Below are positions 24,850-33,810 of a stretch of DNA of 64,000 nt, piece after piece (within the stretch, counting starts at the first letter, position 1; the number at the start of each line of letters is the position of its first letter). The stretch is from Alkalibacterium subtropicum (GTDB taxonomy: Bacteria; Bacillota; Bacilli; Lactobacillales; Carnobacteriaceae_A). The DNA lies in the NCBI RefSeq assembly GCF_900112455.1, contig NZ_FOLT01000008.1:29217-93216 (forward strand). Direction: 5' to 3'. The notes below the pieces were generated by a model. The model saw nothing but the letters and a program-made list of their open reading frames with translations. It was not told the DNA's origin and did not search any database. The position numbers and the translations under genes were made by a program.

Positions 24850-25554
24850 ATGACTATTCATCCAATCAACGCTTTATCTGACAATTATATATGGGTCATT
24901 GAGGAAAATGACGAGGCTATCGTCGTCGATCCCGGCGAAGCTGAAGGCGTATTGAAATTATTGGAAGATAAACAGCTCTATTTAAATGCCATTATTCTGA
25001 CGCATGGCCATGAGGACCATACAGCAGGGGTAAACAGGATCTTAGCTTGTTTTCCAGAAACGCCTGTCTATGGACCGGAAGAAACGGCTGACCTGAACAC
25101 GGAGACACTGAAAGGCGAGGATACCGTTGAACTCTTAGGGCAGGATTTCGATGTATTCGTAACAGCCGGACATACACACGGGCATATCAGTCTTTTGATG
25201 AATAATGACGCCCTTTTCTGCGGCGATGCCTTGTTTTCCGGCGGATGCGGCCGAGTCTTTACGCAAGATTATCAGGCCCAGTTTGCGGCCATAGAGAAAT
25301 TCAAAGAGCTGGATGATGACGTGAAGGTCTATGCCGGGCATGAATATACAGAAAAAAACCTGAACTTTGCCCATACGATAGAGCCGGACAATGCCGTCAT
25401 TTCTGAAGCCCTCGAAAAGGTCGAACGTCTCAGAAAAGAAGGTCGTCCGACACTACCGTCGACCATCGGCAGAGAAAAAGATATCAATCTGTTTCTTCAG
25501 GCTGAGACGTTAAAAGCCTTTAAAGAACTGCGTCAGGCACGGGACGACTTTTAG
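24850..25554 (+). CDS. gloB: Glyoxalase II-type metallo-beta-lactamase hydrolase
   Basis: A 234-residue MBL-fold hydrolase. It has the binuclear zinc motif THGHEDHTAG, the next ligand His in AGHTHGHIS, the bridging Asp in FCGDALFSGGCGR, and the last His in YAGHEYT. The loop after CGDxLF and the C-terminal region IEPDNAVISEALE match hydroxyacylglutathione hydrolase. It would cleave S-lactoyl-thiol esters formed by a GloA-type enzyme. The ATG at 24850 follows GAGGAG; the GTG three codons earlier overlaps that site. Confidence 0.88.
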   Translation: MTIHPINALSDNYIWVIEENDEAIVVDPGEAEGVLKLLEDKQLYLNAIILTHGHEDHTAGVNRILACFPETPVYGPEETADLNTETLKGEDTVELLGQDFDVFVTAGHTHGHISLLMNNDALFCGDALFSGGCGRVFTQDYQAQFAAIEKFKELDDDVKVYAGHEYTEKNLNFAHTIEPDNAVISEALEKVERLRKEGRPTLPSTIGREKDINLFLQAETLKAFKELRQARDDF

Positions 25555-25561
25555 TGGATGC

Positions 25562-25615
25562 GGCAAAAAAAATAACCCCTCACTGACTGCGTTCAAACGA
25601 CGCAGTCAGTGAGGG
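25562..25615 (-). terminator. Strong terminator reading on the minus strand
   Basis: Perfect 16-bp arms at 25577-25592 and 25600-25615. The A8 run at 25565-25572 becomes the T tract on the minus strand, so it ends transcripts coming from the decayed rluF remnant; on the plus strand there is no T run after it. Confidence 0.85.
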
Positions 25616-25631
25616 ACCTTACATAACGGTT

Positions 25632-25935
25632 TTACCATTCTCCAGGAGTACAGGAGGATTTTTTTAAGAGCTGGTTTTTCTCTTTTGTGGATAAATAGAG
25701 CCACCGTCCGATAGGCTTTTTGACCAAGTAGATGTTCATGATCTTCCCATCGTTCGTAAGTAAGATGAGACCTTTGGAATCCTTATCCGGACGATCGATA
25801 TGAAACACACGGAACGGGTGGTTGATCAGATCGACGATGCTGCCTTTGAGGTTTTTTCGGTCGTGCTCGTGACGCCGACAGGCACGTCATCTCCGGGTTC
25901 GACCTGACTGTTGAAATGTGAGGATGTCCTTCTCT
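25632..25935 (-). pseudogene. rluF: Decayed RluF/RsuA-family pseudouridine synthase
   Basis: The minus strand encodes pieces of an RluF-like enzyme in broken frames. An S4-domain end (QVEPGDDV) is joined directly to PVGVTSTTEK, skipping the usual linker. After a frameshift near the C6/A6 run at about 25852-25857 come NLKGSIVDLINHPFRVF and RPDKDSKGLILLTNDGKIMN, the region of the catalytic motif (normally GRLDKDSEGL; here RPDKDSKGL). The C-terminus is also shortened and ends at 25632 with TAA. Deletions, a frameshift and damage to the catalytic motif mark it as non-functional. Its terminator is still intact. Confidence 0.82.
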
Positions 25936-26374
25936 TATTCACTATACATTAATATGAATGAGGAATCCGGATATGAGCGACTTCAATACGGACTGGCTGT
26001 TTTGTCTATCTATCAGTTTCCTTTATATAATGTTGAAGTCAATTCAAAGCTATATATTTGAGTAGAATGGCAAGATAGATACCATACTAAAGAGGATAGT
26101 GACAGGGGGAGCTGGTTTCACTGTTAAGATTTTTATTAAAATAATCTTAACTTACTATAAAAAAGTGCGACAATAAGACTGTAGACTATATAAAAAAGAA
26201 AGCGTTATACTTACATGGTATTAGTAAAATAGCGATGAAAAAATGAAATAAAAATAAAGAAGTGACTTGAATAAGATTCTGCCAAGGTAAGAGGCAAAGA
26301 TATGTTTCAAGTGAACACGCTATGATAAACTGTGTCGTTTATGAACTATATATTCAAGATAAAGAGGGATAAGA
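25936..26374. other. AT-rich gene-free stretch with an inverted repeat
   Basis: No credible gene is seen. GTTAAGATT at 26123-26131 and AATCTTAAC at 26143-26151 form a perfect 9-bp inverted repeat that might be an operator or a small hairpin. The upstream end would have held the start of the decayed rluF gene. A GAGGG ribosome-binding site at 26363-26367 serves the GTG of the next gene. Confidence 0.45.
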
Positions 26375-28648
26375 GTGTTAAAACGTGGAAAATTTATTAT
26401 CGGCATACTAGGAATAAATATAATAATGTTTTATGGGTGGCGGTTGTATAGCGGAGATAATTCCTGGCTGTTAGCAATAGGAATCAATATGCAGCACATA
26501 CTCGGGCTGGTATTTGCCAATGTTTTTACTTTTAGAGCGTTTAAACGCTCTAAAAATCAAGAGTGGAAATTCTGGTTCACGCTTAATTTGGGTTTGTTCA
26601 TTTATCTGCTTGCCAACCTCTTCTGGATGGTTTTTCTTGTTCAGAGAGAAAGTCTGATTTTATCAGATACAGCCTATTCTCTATGGTTGACTGCATATGC
26701 TTTATTTTTATCTTCGCTTATTAACTGGTTAAAGTGGGCAAAACCTAATACGTTTAAAGGTGTTTATTTATTTAACATCATCGTTTTTATGATCACGGCA
26801 GCTTCTATCAGTCTGCACTTTCTGATTGAACCAATCATTACCCTATCCAATTCCTCGATGTGGAAGATCATTACTATGCTAGCCTTTCCTATTATAGATC
26901 TAAGTCTGCTTTTTCTTTCAGTCATCACTTATTATCTAATTCATAAAGATACGGATAAGCGAGTGATGCTGCTTATCGTATCAGGGATTTTTTTACATAC
27001 GATGGCTGACTCTTATGCTGTTTATTCCGGTGCATTAGAACAGTATACACGAGGGGGACTATCTGATTTTCTCTGGCTGAGCAGTATATGGCTGATAGGT
27101 CTGGCCGGATATTATATGACAGCAGATAGAGATGAGCCTTCAAAAAGTTTCGAAAAAACATATGAGCAAATGACTGGGATTTTACCTTACATTAGCACAG
27201 TGGTACTGATGCTCTTAGTTTTGGAAAGCTATCAATGGGATCTAAATACGTTGATTCTCGGTCTAATTATTATAGTAGTTATGATAATAGCGCGTCAGTT
27301 ACATATTCTGAAAGAAAACAACCAACTCATCGACGAATACCGGCACTTAGCCTATCATGATCCGTTGACCGGCTTAAGCAATCGGGAAAGTTTCGAAGAG
27401 CAGATGAATAGCGAGATGGAAAATAACGAGAATAGCCTTACGGCATTGCTGCTGATCGACTTGGATCGCTTTAAAGTGGTTAACGATACGCTGGGACATC
27501 AGGCCGGCGACTATATCCTCGTGAAAATCTCTGAATATTTACAGCAGATACTAGGTTCAGATACGCCATTATTCAGACTGGGCGGCGACGAATTCACGAT
27601 CATCCTCTCTGATGCAACGGTTGAAAAGTGTGAACGGGTTGCCGGGACGATTCTTGAAACATTCCAGAAACCTTTTGCTATTTATGATCATGAAATCATC
27701 GTAACGGCAAGTATGGGCATCAGTATGTATCCTGACCACGGAGAGACATTTGAAAAGCTGTTCAGATTTGCTGATGCTGCTATGTATCTTGCAAAGGAAG
27801 GCGGAAAAAATGGGTATCGATTTTACAATGATGACTTGAATCAGAAAATGTTGCGGCGGATGAGGATCGAGAGTGATTTAAGAAAAGCTCTTGAAGAAGA
27901 ACAGTTTGAAGTGTATTACCAGCCAAAAGTCGAATTGAAGACGAAAAAAATAATAGGGATGGAAGCTTTACTAAGATGGCAGCATCCGGAACTTGGCTGG
28001 ATCTCACCGGCCGAATTCATTCCAATAGCTGAAGAAAATGGACAGATTATCTCGATTGGAGAATGGGTTCTTAAAACAGCTTGTCTTCAAAGTAAACGCT
28101 GGCAGCATGACGGTTTGTCGCCGACAAATATATCGGTCAATGTTTCAGTGCGGCAATTCCAGCAGGGAACACTCCTGACATTGGTCAAAGAAGCCTTGCA
28201 AGAGGCAGAGTTGGTTCCCAGTCTACTGGAAATCGAAGTGACAGAAAGTATCATGCAGAATACGAAAGAGAGCACAGAAATCATTCGCGGATTGAGAGAC
28301 CTGGGTGTACAAATCTCGATCGATGATTTTGGAACGGGGTATTCTTCGCTTTATATCATCAATCAGCTGCCTATTGATACGATCAAACTGGATAAAACCT
28401 TCATCGATGATATGAAGAGTGTCGATCAGCAGGCCATGGTCAGAACGATCGTTGACTTGGGCATGAATATGAAGTTAAAGGTCGTGGCTGAAGGCATAGA
28501 AACGGATTATCAGCTGAATAAACTGATCGAAGCTAAATGTGAGTATGGACAAGGTTACCTTTTTTCTAAAGCTGTGCGGGCAGAAGAAATTGAGAATCTG
28601 CTCCAGGAGGCCCCAGAACCAGATACACAACTGGCTTTGTCTCACTAA
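26375..28648 (+). CDS. Membrane GGDEF-EAL cyclic-di-GMP protein
   Basis: A 757-residue protein. The first 310 residues form a membrane domain of about nine to ten helices, then comes a GGDEF domain with HDPLTGLSNR near 328 and an intact GGDEF motif at 403-407 (RLGGDEFTIIL), then an EAL domain with EAL at 530-532 (GMEALLRW) and the DDFGTGYSSL motif. Both catalytic motifs look complete, so it may make and break cyclic-di-GMP. The membrane part resembles that of the GGDEF protein at 47-49 kb (shared ARQLxxLxENxxLI junction). The start is GTG after GAGGG. It is monocistronic. Confidence 0.93.
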   Translation: MLKRGKFIIGILGINIIMFYGWRLYSGDNSWLLAIGINMQHILGLVFANVFTFRAFKRSKNQEWKFWFTLNLGLFIYLLANLFWMVFLVQRESLILSDTAYSLWLTAYALFLSSLINWLKWAKPNTFKGVYLFNIIVFMITAASISLHFLIEPIITLSNSSMWKIITMLAFPIIDLSLLFLSVITYYLIHKDTDKRVMLLIVSGIFLHTMADSYAVYSGALEQYTRGGLSDFLWLSSIWLIGLAGYYMTADRDEPSKSFEKTYEQMTGILPYISTVVLMLLVLESYQWDLNTLILGLIIIVVMIIARQLHILKENNQLIDEYRHLAYHDPLTGLSNRESFEEQMNSEMENNENSLTALLLIDLDRFKVVNDTLGHQAGDYILVKISEYLQQILGSDTPLFRLGGDEFTIILSDATVEKCERVAGTILETFQKPFAIYDHEIIVTASMGISMYPDHGETFEKLFRFADAAMYLAKEGGKNGYRFYNDDLNQKMLRRMRIESDLRKALEEEQFEVYYQPKVELKTKKIIGMEALLRWQHPELGWISPAEFIPIAEENGQIISIGEWVLKTACLQSKRWQHDGLSPTNISVNVSVRQFQQGTLLTLVKEALQEAELVPSLLEIEVTESIMQNTKESTEIIRGLRDLGVQISIDDFGTGYSSLYIINQLPIDTIKLDKTFIDDMKSVDQQAMVRTIVDLGMNMKLKVVAEGIETDYQLNKLIEAKCEYGQGYLFSKAVRAEEIENLLQEAPEPDTQLALSH

Positions 28649-28666
28649 AGAATGACAGTTGAACAC

Positions 28667-28702
28667 AGAGACACTGGTGAGATACCAGTGTCTCTTTTTT
28701 AA
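28667..28702 (+). terminator. Intrinsic terminator after the GGDEF-EAL gene
   Basis: Perfect 12-bp arms AGAGACACTGGT (28667-28678) and ACCAGTGTCTCT (28684-28695), then TTTTTT. Confidence 0.92.
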
Positions 28703-28821
28703 AAAAAACCGTTTGAGATGCCTTTGAATACTGGGAAAAGTCAGGATCGTTCACTTTAACGTTTCAAAGGAATATCACGTATAATAAGACCATCAGACTT
28801 TATCAAAAAGGAGACTGCAGG

Positions 28822-30000
28822 ATGGATAACATTGTTCATTTACCAAAAGAGAAGTGGGAAGGCACGCTCATCCCGATAAAATACAGCACGAACCAGTATT
28901 TCGATGTAAGCATCGGTCATGAGCCAAGAGGTTATCGCATAGCTATTGAGAAGAAGGACTTTCTGCACACAGTGACCCATTCAGTAGAAGAGGATGATCA
29001 GCCGGATCGTTTATACGCGGATCACTGCGAGCATCCTTTTGCCTGGGGGATCATTGATGAGGAGAAACTGGTGGCGGCGATCGAAACGGATCAGGAAAAC
29101 TGGTCGAACCGGCTGCGGATCACAGAGCTCTGGGTAGCAGATGACTACCAGAAAAAAGGCGTTGGCCGGGCTTTGATCGCTATCGCCAAAGAGCAGGCGA
29201 GACATGAACGTCGCCGGACTGTCATACTGGAAACGCAGTCATCCAACGTGAATGCAATCGGCTTTTACCGGCATCAAGGATTCGACCTGATCGGCCTGGA
29301 TACATGCAGCTACAGCAATGACGATGTAGAACGGAAGGAAGTCAGACTTGAATTCGGCTGGTTTCCGGCTGACAAGGAAAAACTGTCGCGCGATGAGATA
29401 GATATCCGCCAGGAAACAGAAAAAGATCACCATGCTGTCGAACTGATGACTCAGCGCGCCTTCTGGAACAAATATAAGCCGGGGTGTGATGAACATTATC
29501 TCGTCCATCTGTTGCGTCAGGACAGCCAGTATCTTCCTGAGTTAAGTCGCATAGCCATTAAAGATGGACAAGTCATTGGATGCATCATGTACTCAAAAGC
29601 GGAGGTCGTGGAGGGGGATCGATCGCAAGATGTTCTGACTTTTGGTCCTTTATGCGTTGACCCCAAATGGCAGGGGATGGGTGTTGGTGAAATCCTTCTA
29701 AAAGAAACGATGGCACTGGCAAGTGAAGCAGGATACAAAGGGATCATCATTTTCGGCGACCCCGATTATTATCCACGGTTGGGGTTTGAACCGTGCGACA
29801 GATTTGAGGTCACAACAGCCGGCGGTGAAAACTTCGATGCCTTCATGGGGACCGAGCTATATGAAAACAGCCTGAAAGACGTTAAAGGAAAGTTTCATGC
29901 CTCACCAGTCTTTGAAAATATTCCAGAAGAAAAAGTGGAAGAGTTTAGCAGAAACTTTCCCCCCCTGCAAAAACGGCAATTCCCGGGACAATGGGAATGA
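28822..30000 (+). CDS. Tandem double-domain GNAT N-acetyltransferase
   Basis: A 392-residue protein with two GNAT domains. The first (about 30-175) has the acetyl-CoA loop VADDYQKKGVGRALI and the late SSNVNAIGFYRHQGF. The second (about 190-340) has VDPKWQGMGVGEILL and PDYYPRLGFEPC. The two halves belong to different GNAT subgroups: the first is like ribosomal/streptothricin-type acetyltransferases, the second like YhbS-type. Each type usually exists as its own protein, so this is a fusion. The acceptor is unknown. An AAAAGGAG site precedes the ATG. Confidence 0.88.
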   Translation: MDNIVHLPKEKWEGTLIPIKYSTNQYFDVSIGHEPRGYRIAIEKKDFLHTVTHSVEEDDQPDRLYADHCEHPFAWGIIDEEKLVAAIETDQENWSNRLRITELWVADDYQKKGVGRALIAIAKEQARHERRRTVILETQSSNVNAIGFYRHQGFDLIGLDTCSYSNDDVERKEVRLEFGWFPADKEKLSRDEIDIRQETEKDHHAVELMTQRAFWNKYKPGCDEHYLVHLLRQDSQYLPELSRIAIKDGQVIGCIMYSKAEVVEGDRSQDVLTFGPLCVDPKWQGMGVGEILLKETMALASEAGYKGIIIFGDPDYYPRLGFEPCDRFEVTTAGGENFDAFMGTELYENSLKDVKGKFHASPVFENIPEEKVEEFSRNFPPLQKRQFPGQWE

Positions 30001-30119
30001 TTGGAGCTGCCGGTCATTATATTTGAATAGTCTGTTCCAGATAAAATAGTATGAAGGTAAGCAAAAATATCAAATTACTAACAAATCGGCTTTCACTAAA
30101 AAATAAGGAGGAAATTTGA

Positions 30120-30995
30120 ATGAGCTCTCTGGAACATAACTCTATCAAAACCAATAGGATCCGTCTGCATGTTGTTGAAGCAGGCCCCAAGGACGGTGCC
30201 GGTATTCTTTTTCTGCATGGCTTTCCTGAGTTCTGGTACAGCTGGCAAAAACACCTCACTTATCTTGCAGATAAAGGCTACCGGGTCATGGCACCGGATC
30301 AGCGCGGCTATAATCTGAGTGATAAGCCCAAAAGGGTCAATGATTATAAACTGGATGAGCTGGTGTCTGATATCGTGGGACTGATAAGAGCATCAGAAAA
30401 AGAGACGGTCACCCTCGTTGGCCACGACTGGGGCGGAATCGTGGCCTGGCATGTTGCCAGACAGTATCCTGAACTCATTAATAAACTGGTCATCTTGAAT
30501 GCGCCGCATGAAGCAGCGATGGTCAAGCACATACGTCATAAACCTTCACAGCTTCTGAAAAGTTCCTATATCTTCTCTTTCCAGTTCAGAGGTGTATTTG
30601 AGTGGAGCCTCAGTCTCTTTGACTGGAAGCCATTCACTAAAACGATGCAGGCGAGCAGTCAGAAAGGCACATTCAAAGAAGCCGATTTAAAACAGTATAC
30701 CGATGCCTGGTCACAGCCGCGGGCAATGACTTCCATGCTGAACTGGTATCGGGCTAATGGCAAAGCCTTCGTGAATGGGCAGGAACCCGTACACGTCACT
30801 GTGCCGACGTTAGTCCTTTGGGGCATGAAGGATCAGTTTTTGGATCCGGAGCTGGCGCATGAGAGCCTGGCATACTGTGAGGATGGTAAAGGGATTTTAA
30901 TTGGGGAAGGCACGCACTGGGTCCATATCGAAGAAGCAGACCGTGTCAGTCAGCTTATCTCTGATTTTATTGAGGGAAAGAACGATCGGGCCTAG
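30120..30995 (+). CDS. Alpha/beta hydrolase, epoxide-hydrolase-like
   Basis: A 291-residue alpha/beta hydrolase. The oxyanion loop HGFPEFWYSWQ and nucleophile elbow GHDWGGIVAWH (Asp as nucleophile) are those of soluble epoxide hydrolases and haloalkane dehalogenases. WGMKDQFLDPEL provides the acid and GEGTHWVHIEE the catalytic histidine. No signal peptide. The HGFPEFW motif favours epoxide hydrolase or a related fluoroacetate dehalogenase-like enzyme. AAGGAGG precedes the ATG. It stands alone between a GNAT and a VOC gene on the same strand. Confidence 0.88.
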   Translation: MSSLEHNSIKTNRIRLHVVEAGPKDGAGILFLHGFPEFWYSWQKHLTYLADKGYRVMAPDQRGYNLSDKPKRVNDYKLDELVSDIVGLIRASEKETVTLVGHDWGGIVAWHVARQYPELINKLVILNAPHEAAMVKHIRHKPSQLLKSSYIFSFQFRGVFEWSLSLFDWKPFTKTMQASSQKGTFKEADLKQYTDAWSQPRAMTSMLNWYRANGKAFVNGQEPVHVTVPTLVLWGMKDQFLDPELAHESLAYCEDGKGILIGEGTHWVHIEEADRVSQLISDFIEGKNDRA

Positions 30996-31104
30996 CTCGG
31001 TTCTTTCAAACAGATGAAAGACTTATACTTAAGCACAGCCCGGGAAAGGTGTATACTGAAAACAGCTGAAAAAAACTATATTAAATAAAAGGTGAGTGGA
31101 GAGT

Positions 31105-31497
31105 ATGATCAAAGGGATCCATCATAAAGGACTGCAAGTGACTGATATGGAGAGAACACTGCATTTTTACTGTGATATCCTTGGTTTCAAACATGCCTTC
31201 GGTTTGAAAGACGATGACGGAAAGCCATGGATCGAATATGTCAAGGTTGCCGACGGCTCATTTGTGGAGTTTTTCTATGGCGGGACCAAAGAAGCAAAAC
31301 ATCAGCATGATCACATCTGTTTTGAAGTGGAGGAGATAGAACAACTAGCACAGGAACTGAGAGAAAAAGAAGTCGACTTTGCGCAGGAACTCTCGGTAGG
31401 CAAAGATACCAACACCCAGTTCTGGCTCAGAGATCCCGATGGGAACTGGCTTGAATTCATGGAGATCGATCCGCAGTCGCCTCAAAAGACAAGCTAA
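31105..31497 (+). CDS. VOC family protein (glyoxalase/bleomycin-resistance fold)
   Basis: A 130-residue single-module VOC protein. It starts IKGIHHKGLQVTDMERTLHFY with the metal-ligand histidine, and has HDHICFEVEEIEQL and the closing FWLRDPDGNWLEFMEI with the ligand glutamate. The substrate is unknown; such proteins include glyoxalases, dioxygenases and fosfomycin/bleomycin resistance proteins. A GTG three codons upstream lies in the purine-rich site, so the ATG at 31105 is used. A terminator follows. Confidence 0.82.
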   Translation: MIKGIHHKGLQVTDMERTLHFYCDILGFKHAFGLKDDDGKPWIEYVKVADGSFVEFFYGGTKEAKHQHDHICFEVEEIEQLAQELREKEVDFAQELSVGKDTNTQFWLRDPDGNWLEFMEIDPQSPQKTS

Positions 31498-31507
31498 TAG
31501 TAAAATG

Positions 31508-31568
31508 AAAGACTCGCTGACAGCGCACCCGTTTAATCCGGGAGCGTGTCGTAAGCGAGTCTTTTTAT
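31508..31568. terminator. Shared terminator between convergent VOC and DUF985 genes
   Basis: Arms AAAGACTCGCT (31508-31518) and AGCGAGTCTTT (31554-31564), with further partial pairing inside and a T run on the plus strand. It overlaps the last codons of the minus-strand DUF985 gene. Confidence 0.8.
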
Positions 31569-32023
31569 GATGGTTGAGTGTTCGGGGTGTTTTTTTAAAA
31601 GTTCTTTTTTCGTAAACAGCCTGAAATCGGAGAGGTCGAAGCCGGGAACGACTATGCAGCTGACCAAGGCATAGACGGCTTCAACAGTGGATCCAAAAAT
31701 AGTTACGGCCCGAACGGTGTGATGCAGGTGATGCCCTTTTTCAATATCCAAACTTAGTGTCGTCTTTTTGTATGACCCGTCGCGTAAAAGAGAATGCACC
31801 GTCAGTGGATGACCGGCATGATAGAACCACATTTCATCGGAAACGAGTCTGTGAAAATGAGAGGGATTATCTGAGGTCAAAAGAAAATAGATGCTGGTGT
31901 ATAAAACGGATACTTTTTCTTCCTGTATACATTTTTCTTTAGACAGATCCGTCTGTCTGAAGTCCCCCCTTCCGGATGGGGTTCGAGATTTAGTTCTCTG
32001 ATCCATTGTTCTGCTGTTTTCAT
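31533..32023 (-). pseudogene. DUF985 cupin-like protein with a frameshift in a poly-G run
   Basis: Most of the protein is intact: TSIYFLLTSDNPSHFHRLVS with the DUF985 histidine motif, DEMWFYHAGHPL and VPGFDLSDFRLF. The true N-terminus lies in another frame: ATG at 32023 after AGGAG encodes KTAEQWIRELNLEPHPEGG, the canonical DUF985 start. A six-G run (C6 at 31964-31969 on the plus strand) then breaks the frame; one more G would restore EGGDFRQTDLSK. So this is a one-base homopolymer lesion, phase variation or sequence error. DUF985 proteins are small cupins of unknown function. A start at 32006 in the shifted frame lacks the conserved N-terminus. Confidence 0.8.
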
Positions 32024-32182
32024 TGCCATGCTCCTTACGAAAATGAAGTCGTCTTACAGTATATCAAATAAAAGCAGGAATATGAAAACCTGTCTATCAG
32101 AAATCCAGAATGCATCATATTAATAAAAATAGACGGTATTCGGTATACTAGATACAAAGAATGAAGGAGAAGGTGGAAAGAT

Positions 32183-33076
32183 ATGAATAAAAAGGCGAAA
32201 AGATGGCTGCTTGCTGTGGGGGCGGTCCTGTTAGCTATAGTTATGTGGGGATTCGTTGAACCTTATATCCTGGATGTTGAGGAGCAGGAGGCGGTGATCA
32301 CGAACCTGCCCGCAGATATGGAAGGGGAAAAGATCGCTGTCATCGGCGATTTTCAAGTTGGCTTGTGGCTGGATAATGTGTGGACCGCCAGACAGGCAGT
32401 GGAAGATGTGATCGAGATGGACCCTGCAGCGATACTGATCACGGGCGATTATTTATATCACGTAGAGAGTATGGACGACCCTAAACTAGCAGAAGTCATG
32501 GACATCATGCGTCCTTTGGCTGACAGCGGCATACCAGTCTACAGCGTACTCGGGAATCATGATTACGCCATGTCCGCGGAGGATGCCGAACCGAATATGG
32601 AACTGGCGCAAGGATTGGCTGATGAACTGAGGACTTTAGGTGTCGTGATGCTCGACAACAGAAATGAGATCCTCTTAGAAGGAACTGATGAAGACTTTTA
32701 TGTTGTCGGACTGGGTTCCCACTGGGCGGGTAATGATTTACCGAATGAAGCCTTCGAAGGGGTCCCTGAAGAAGCGCCCCGAATGGTTCTGATGCATAAC
32801 CCTGATTCATTCGCAATGCTAGAAGCTGGGGCCGCCCCAGTGGCCGTAGCCGGACACACACACGGGGGACAGATACGCACGCCCTTCAGCAGCACTTGGT
32901 CTTATCTCTCTTTATTTCAGGGGGGCGAAGTCACTGCGGATGGGTGGATAGAAGATGAATATGGAGCTGAAGAAAACGACCTATATGTAAACAGAGGGAT
33001 CGGCATGAGCATTACGCCAATGAGAATAAACTCAGTACCTGAGATCACGGTATTCACTCTGACAGCCAGCGACTGA
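32183..33076 (+). CDS. Membrane-anchored metallophosphoesterase
   Basis: A 297-residue calcineurin-type phosphoesterase with an N-terminal membrane helix (WLLAVGAVLLAIVMWGFV). The metal motifs are present as GDFQVGL, ITGDYLY, LGNHDYA, MLMHNPD-type histidine (LMHNPDSF) and AGHTHGGQ. The first motif reads GDFQ in place of GDxH, as in some YkuE/LpxG-like enzymes. Related proteins cleave lipid or nucleotide phosphodiesters at the membrane; the substrate here is unknown. AGGAGAAGG precedes the ATG. Confidence 0.88.
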   Translation: MNKKAKRWLLAVGAVLLAIVMWGFVEPYILDVEEQEAVITNLPADMEGEKIAVIGDFQVGLWLDNVWTARQAVEDVIEMDPAAILITGDYLYHVESMDDPKLAEVMDIMRPLADSGIPVYSVLGNHDYAMSAEDAEPNMELAQGLADELRTLGVVMLDNRNEILLEGTDEDFYVVGLGSHWAGNDLPNEAFEGVPEEAPRMVLMHNPDSFAMLEAGAAPVAVAGHTHGGQIRTPFSSTWSYLSLFQGGEVTADGWIEDEYGAEENDLYVNRGIGMSITPMRINSVPEITVFTLTASD

Positions 33077-33146
33077 TTTATGTATGAATGTTCACAAAAA
33101 CATCACAAACTTACTATTAGTACTTATTTATTAAAAGTTGATTTAA

Positions 33147-33155
33147 TGATATAAT
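33147..33155 (+). promoter_or_regulatory. Extended -10 promoter of the OsmC gene
   Basis: TGATATAAT is a perfect extended -10. No strong -35 is seen. It lies 30 bases before the first ATG. Confidence 0.55.
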
Positions 33156-33184
33156 GAACAAAGATTTGAGAAAAGGGATGATGA

Positions 33185-33631
33185 ATGATGATGAACAACA
33201 AAATGAAATTTGCGGTGAACGCCAAAACGGACGGTTTTGCTTTGACAGCCAAGGTTGGAAAACATGAACTGGTTCTGGATGAATCAGAAACACTTGGTGG
33301 GAAAAATTCAGGTCCTAATCCGATGCAGACAGCACTAGCTGCATTGGTTTCATGCGAAAACGTGACAGCTAATATGGCCGCCAGAGAAATGGACTTTGAT
33401 TTAAAAGGATTGACGATCAATGTTTCAGGCACGTTCGATCCCCGCGGTTTTATGGGTGATACATCTGTTCAGCCATATTTTGAGGAAGTGACGATCAATG
33501 TCAAAGTCGACACATCAGAATCTGACGAGCGCATCCAGCTGATCAAGGAGCAAGTCGAAGCTCGCTGCCCGATCTACACATTATTTAAAGCGGCAGGTGT
33601 CAAAATGAACGATACCTGGGTAAAAGCATAA
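33185..33631 (+). CDS. OsmC family protein
   Basis: A 148-residue OsmC/Ohr-superfamily protein. The two peroxidatic cysteines appear in ALVSCENVTANMAA and EARCPIYTLFKAAGV, typical of YhfA/OsmC-like members and different from true Ohr, whose first motif is usually YSACF. It should reduce organic hydroperoxides. Three consecutive in-frame ATGs (33185, 33188, 33191) leave the exact start open. An AAAAGGGATGATG site precedes. It could be an OhrR target, but no OhrR-type box was identified before it. Confidence 0.88.
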   Translation: MMMNNKMKFAVNAKTDGFALTAKVGKHELVLDESETLGGKNSGPNPMQTALAALVSCENVTANMAAREMDFDLKGLTINVSGTFDPRGFMGDTSVQPYFEEVTINVKVDTSESDERIQLIKEQVEARCPIYTLFKAAGVKMNDTWVKA

Positions 33632-33639
33632 AAAATACA

Positions 33640-33689
33640 AAATAAAGAAAGCAGGCATCCCAAGGATGCCTGCTTTCTTTATTTTTCAT
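33640..33689 (+). terminator. Long intrinsic terminator after the OsmC gene
   Basis: A perfect 21-bp stem pairs 33640-33660 with 33664-33684 around a CAA loop, then T residues. Confidence 0.93.
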
Positions 33690-33810
33690 TACATATAAGA
33701 GGTTATGATTTGTAATGTTATCTTTTACAGTGGATTTAATATAATATAAATAGAGCAGGTTTTGTTTCATAAAATTAGGCGTATTCACTGAATCGCAACC
33801 AATTTATGGT

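Noticed and set aside
25971-26063. 30-residue peptide in the gap before the GGDEF-EAL gene
   Set aside because: No Shine-Dalgarno at proper spacing and no recognisable feature.
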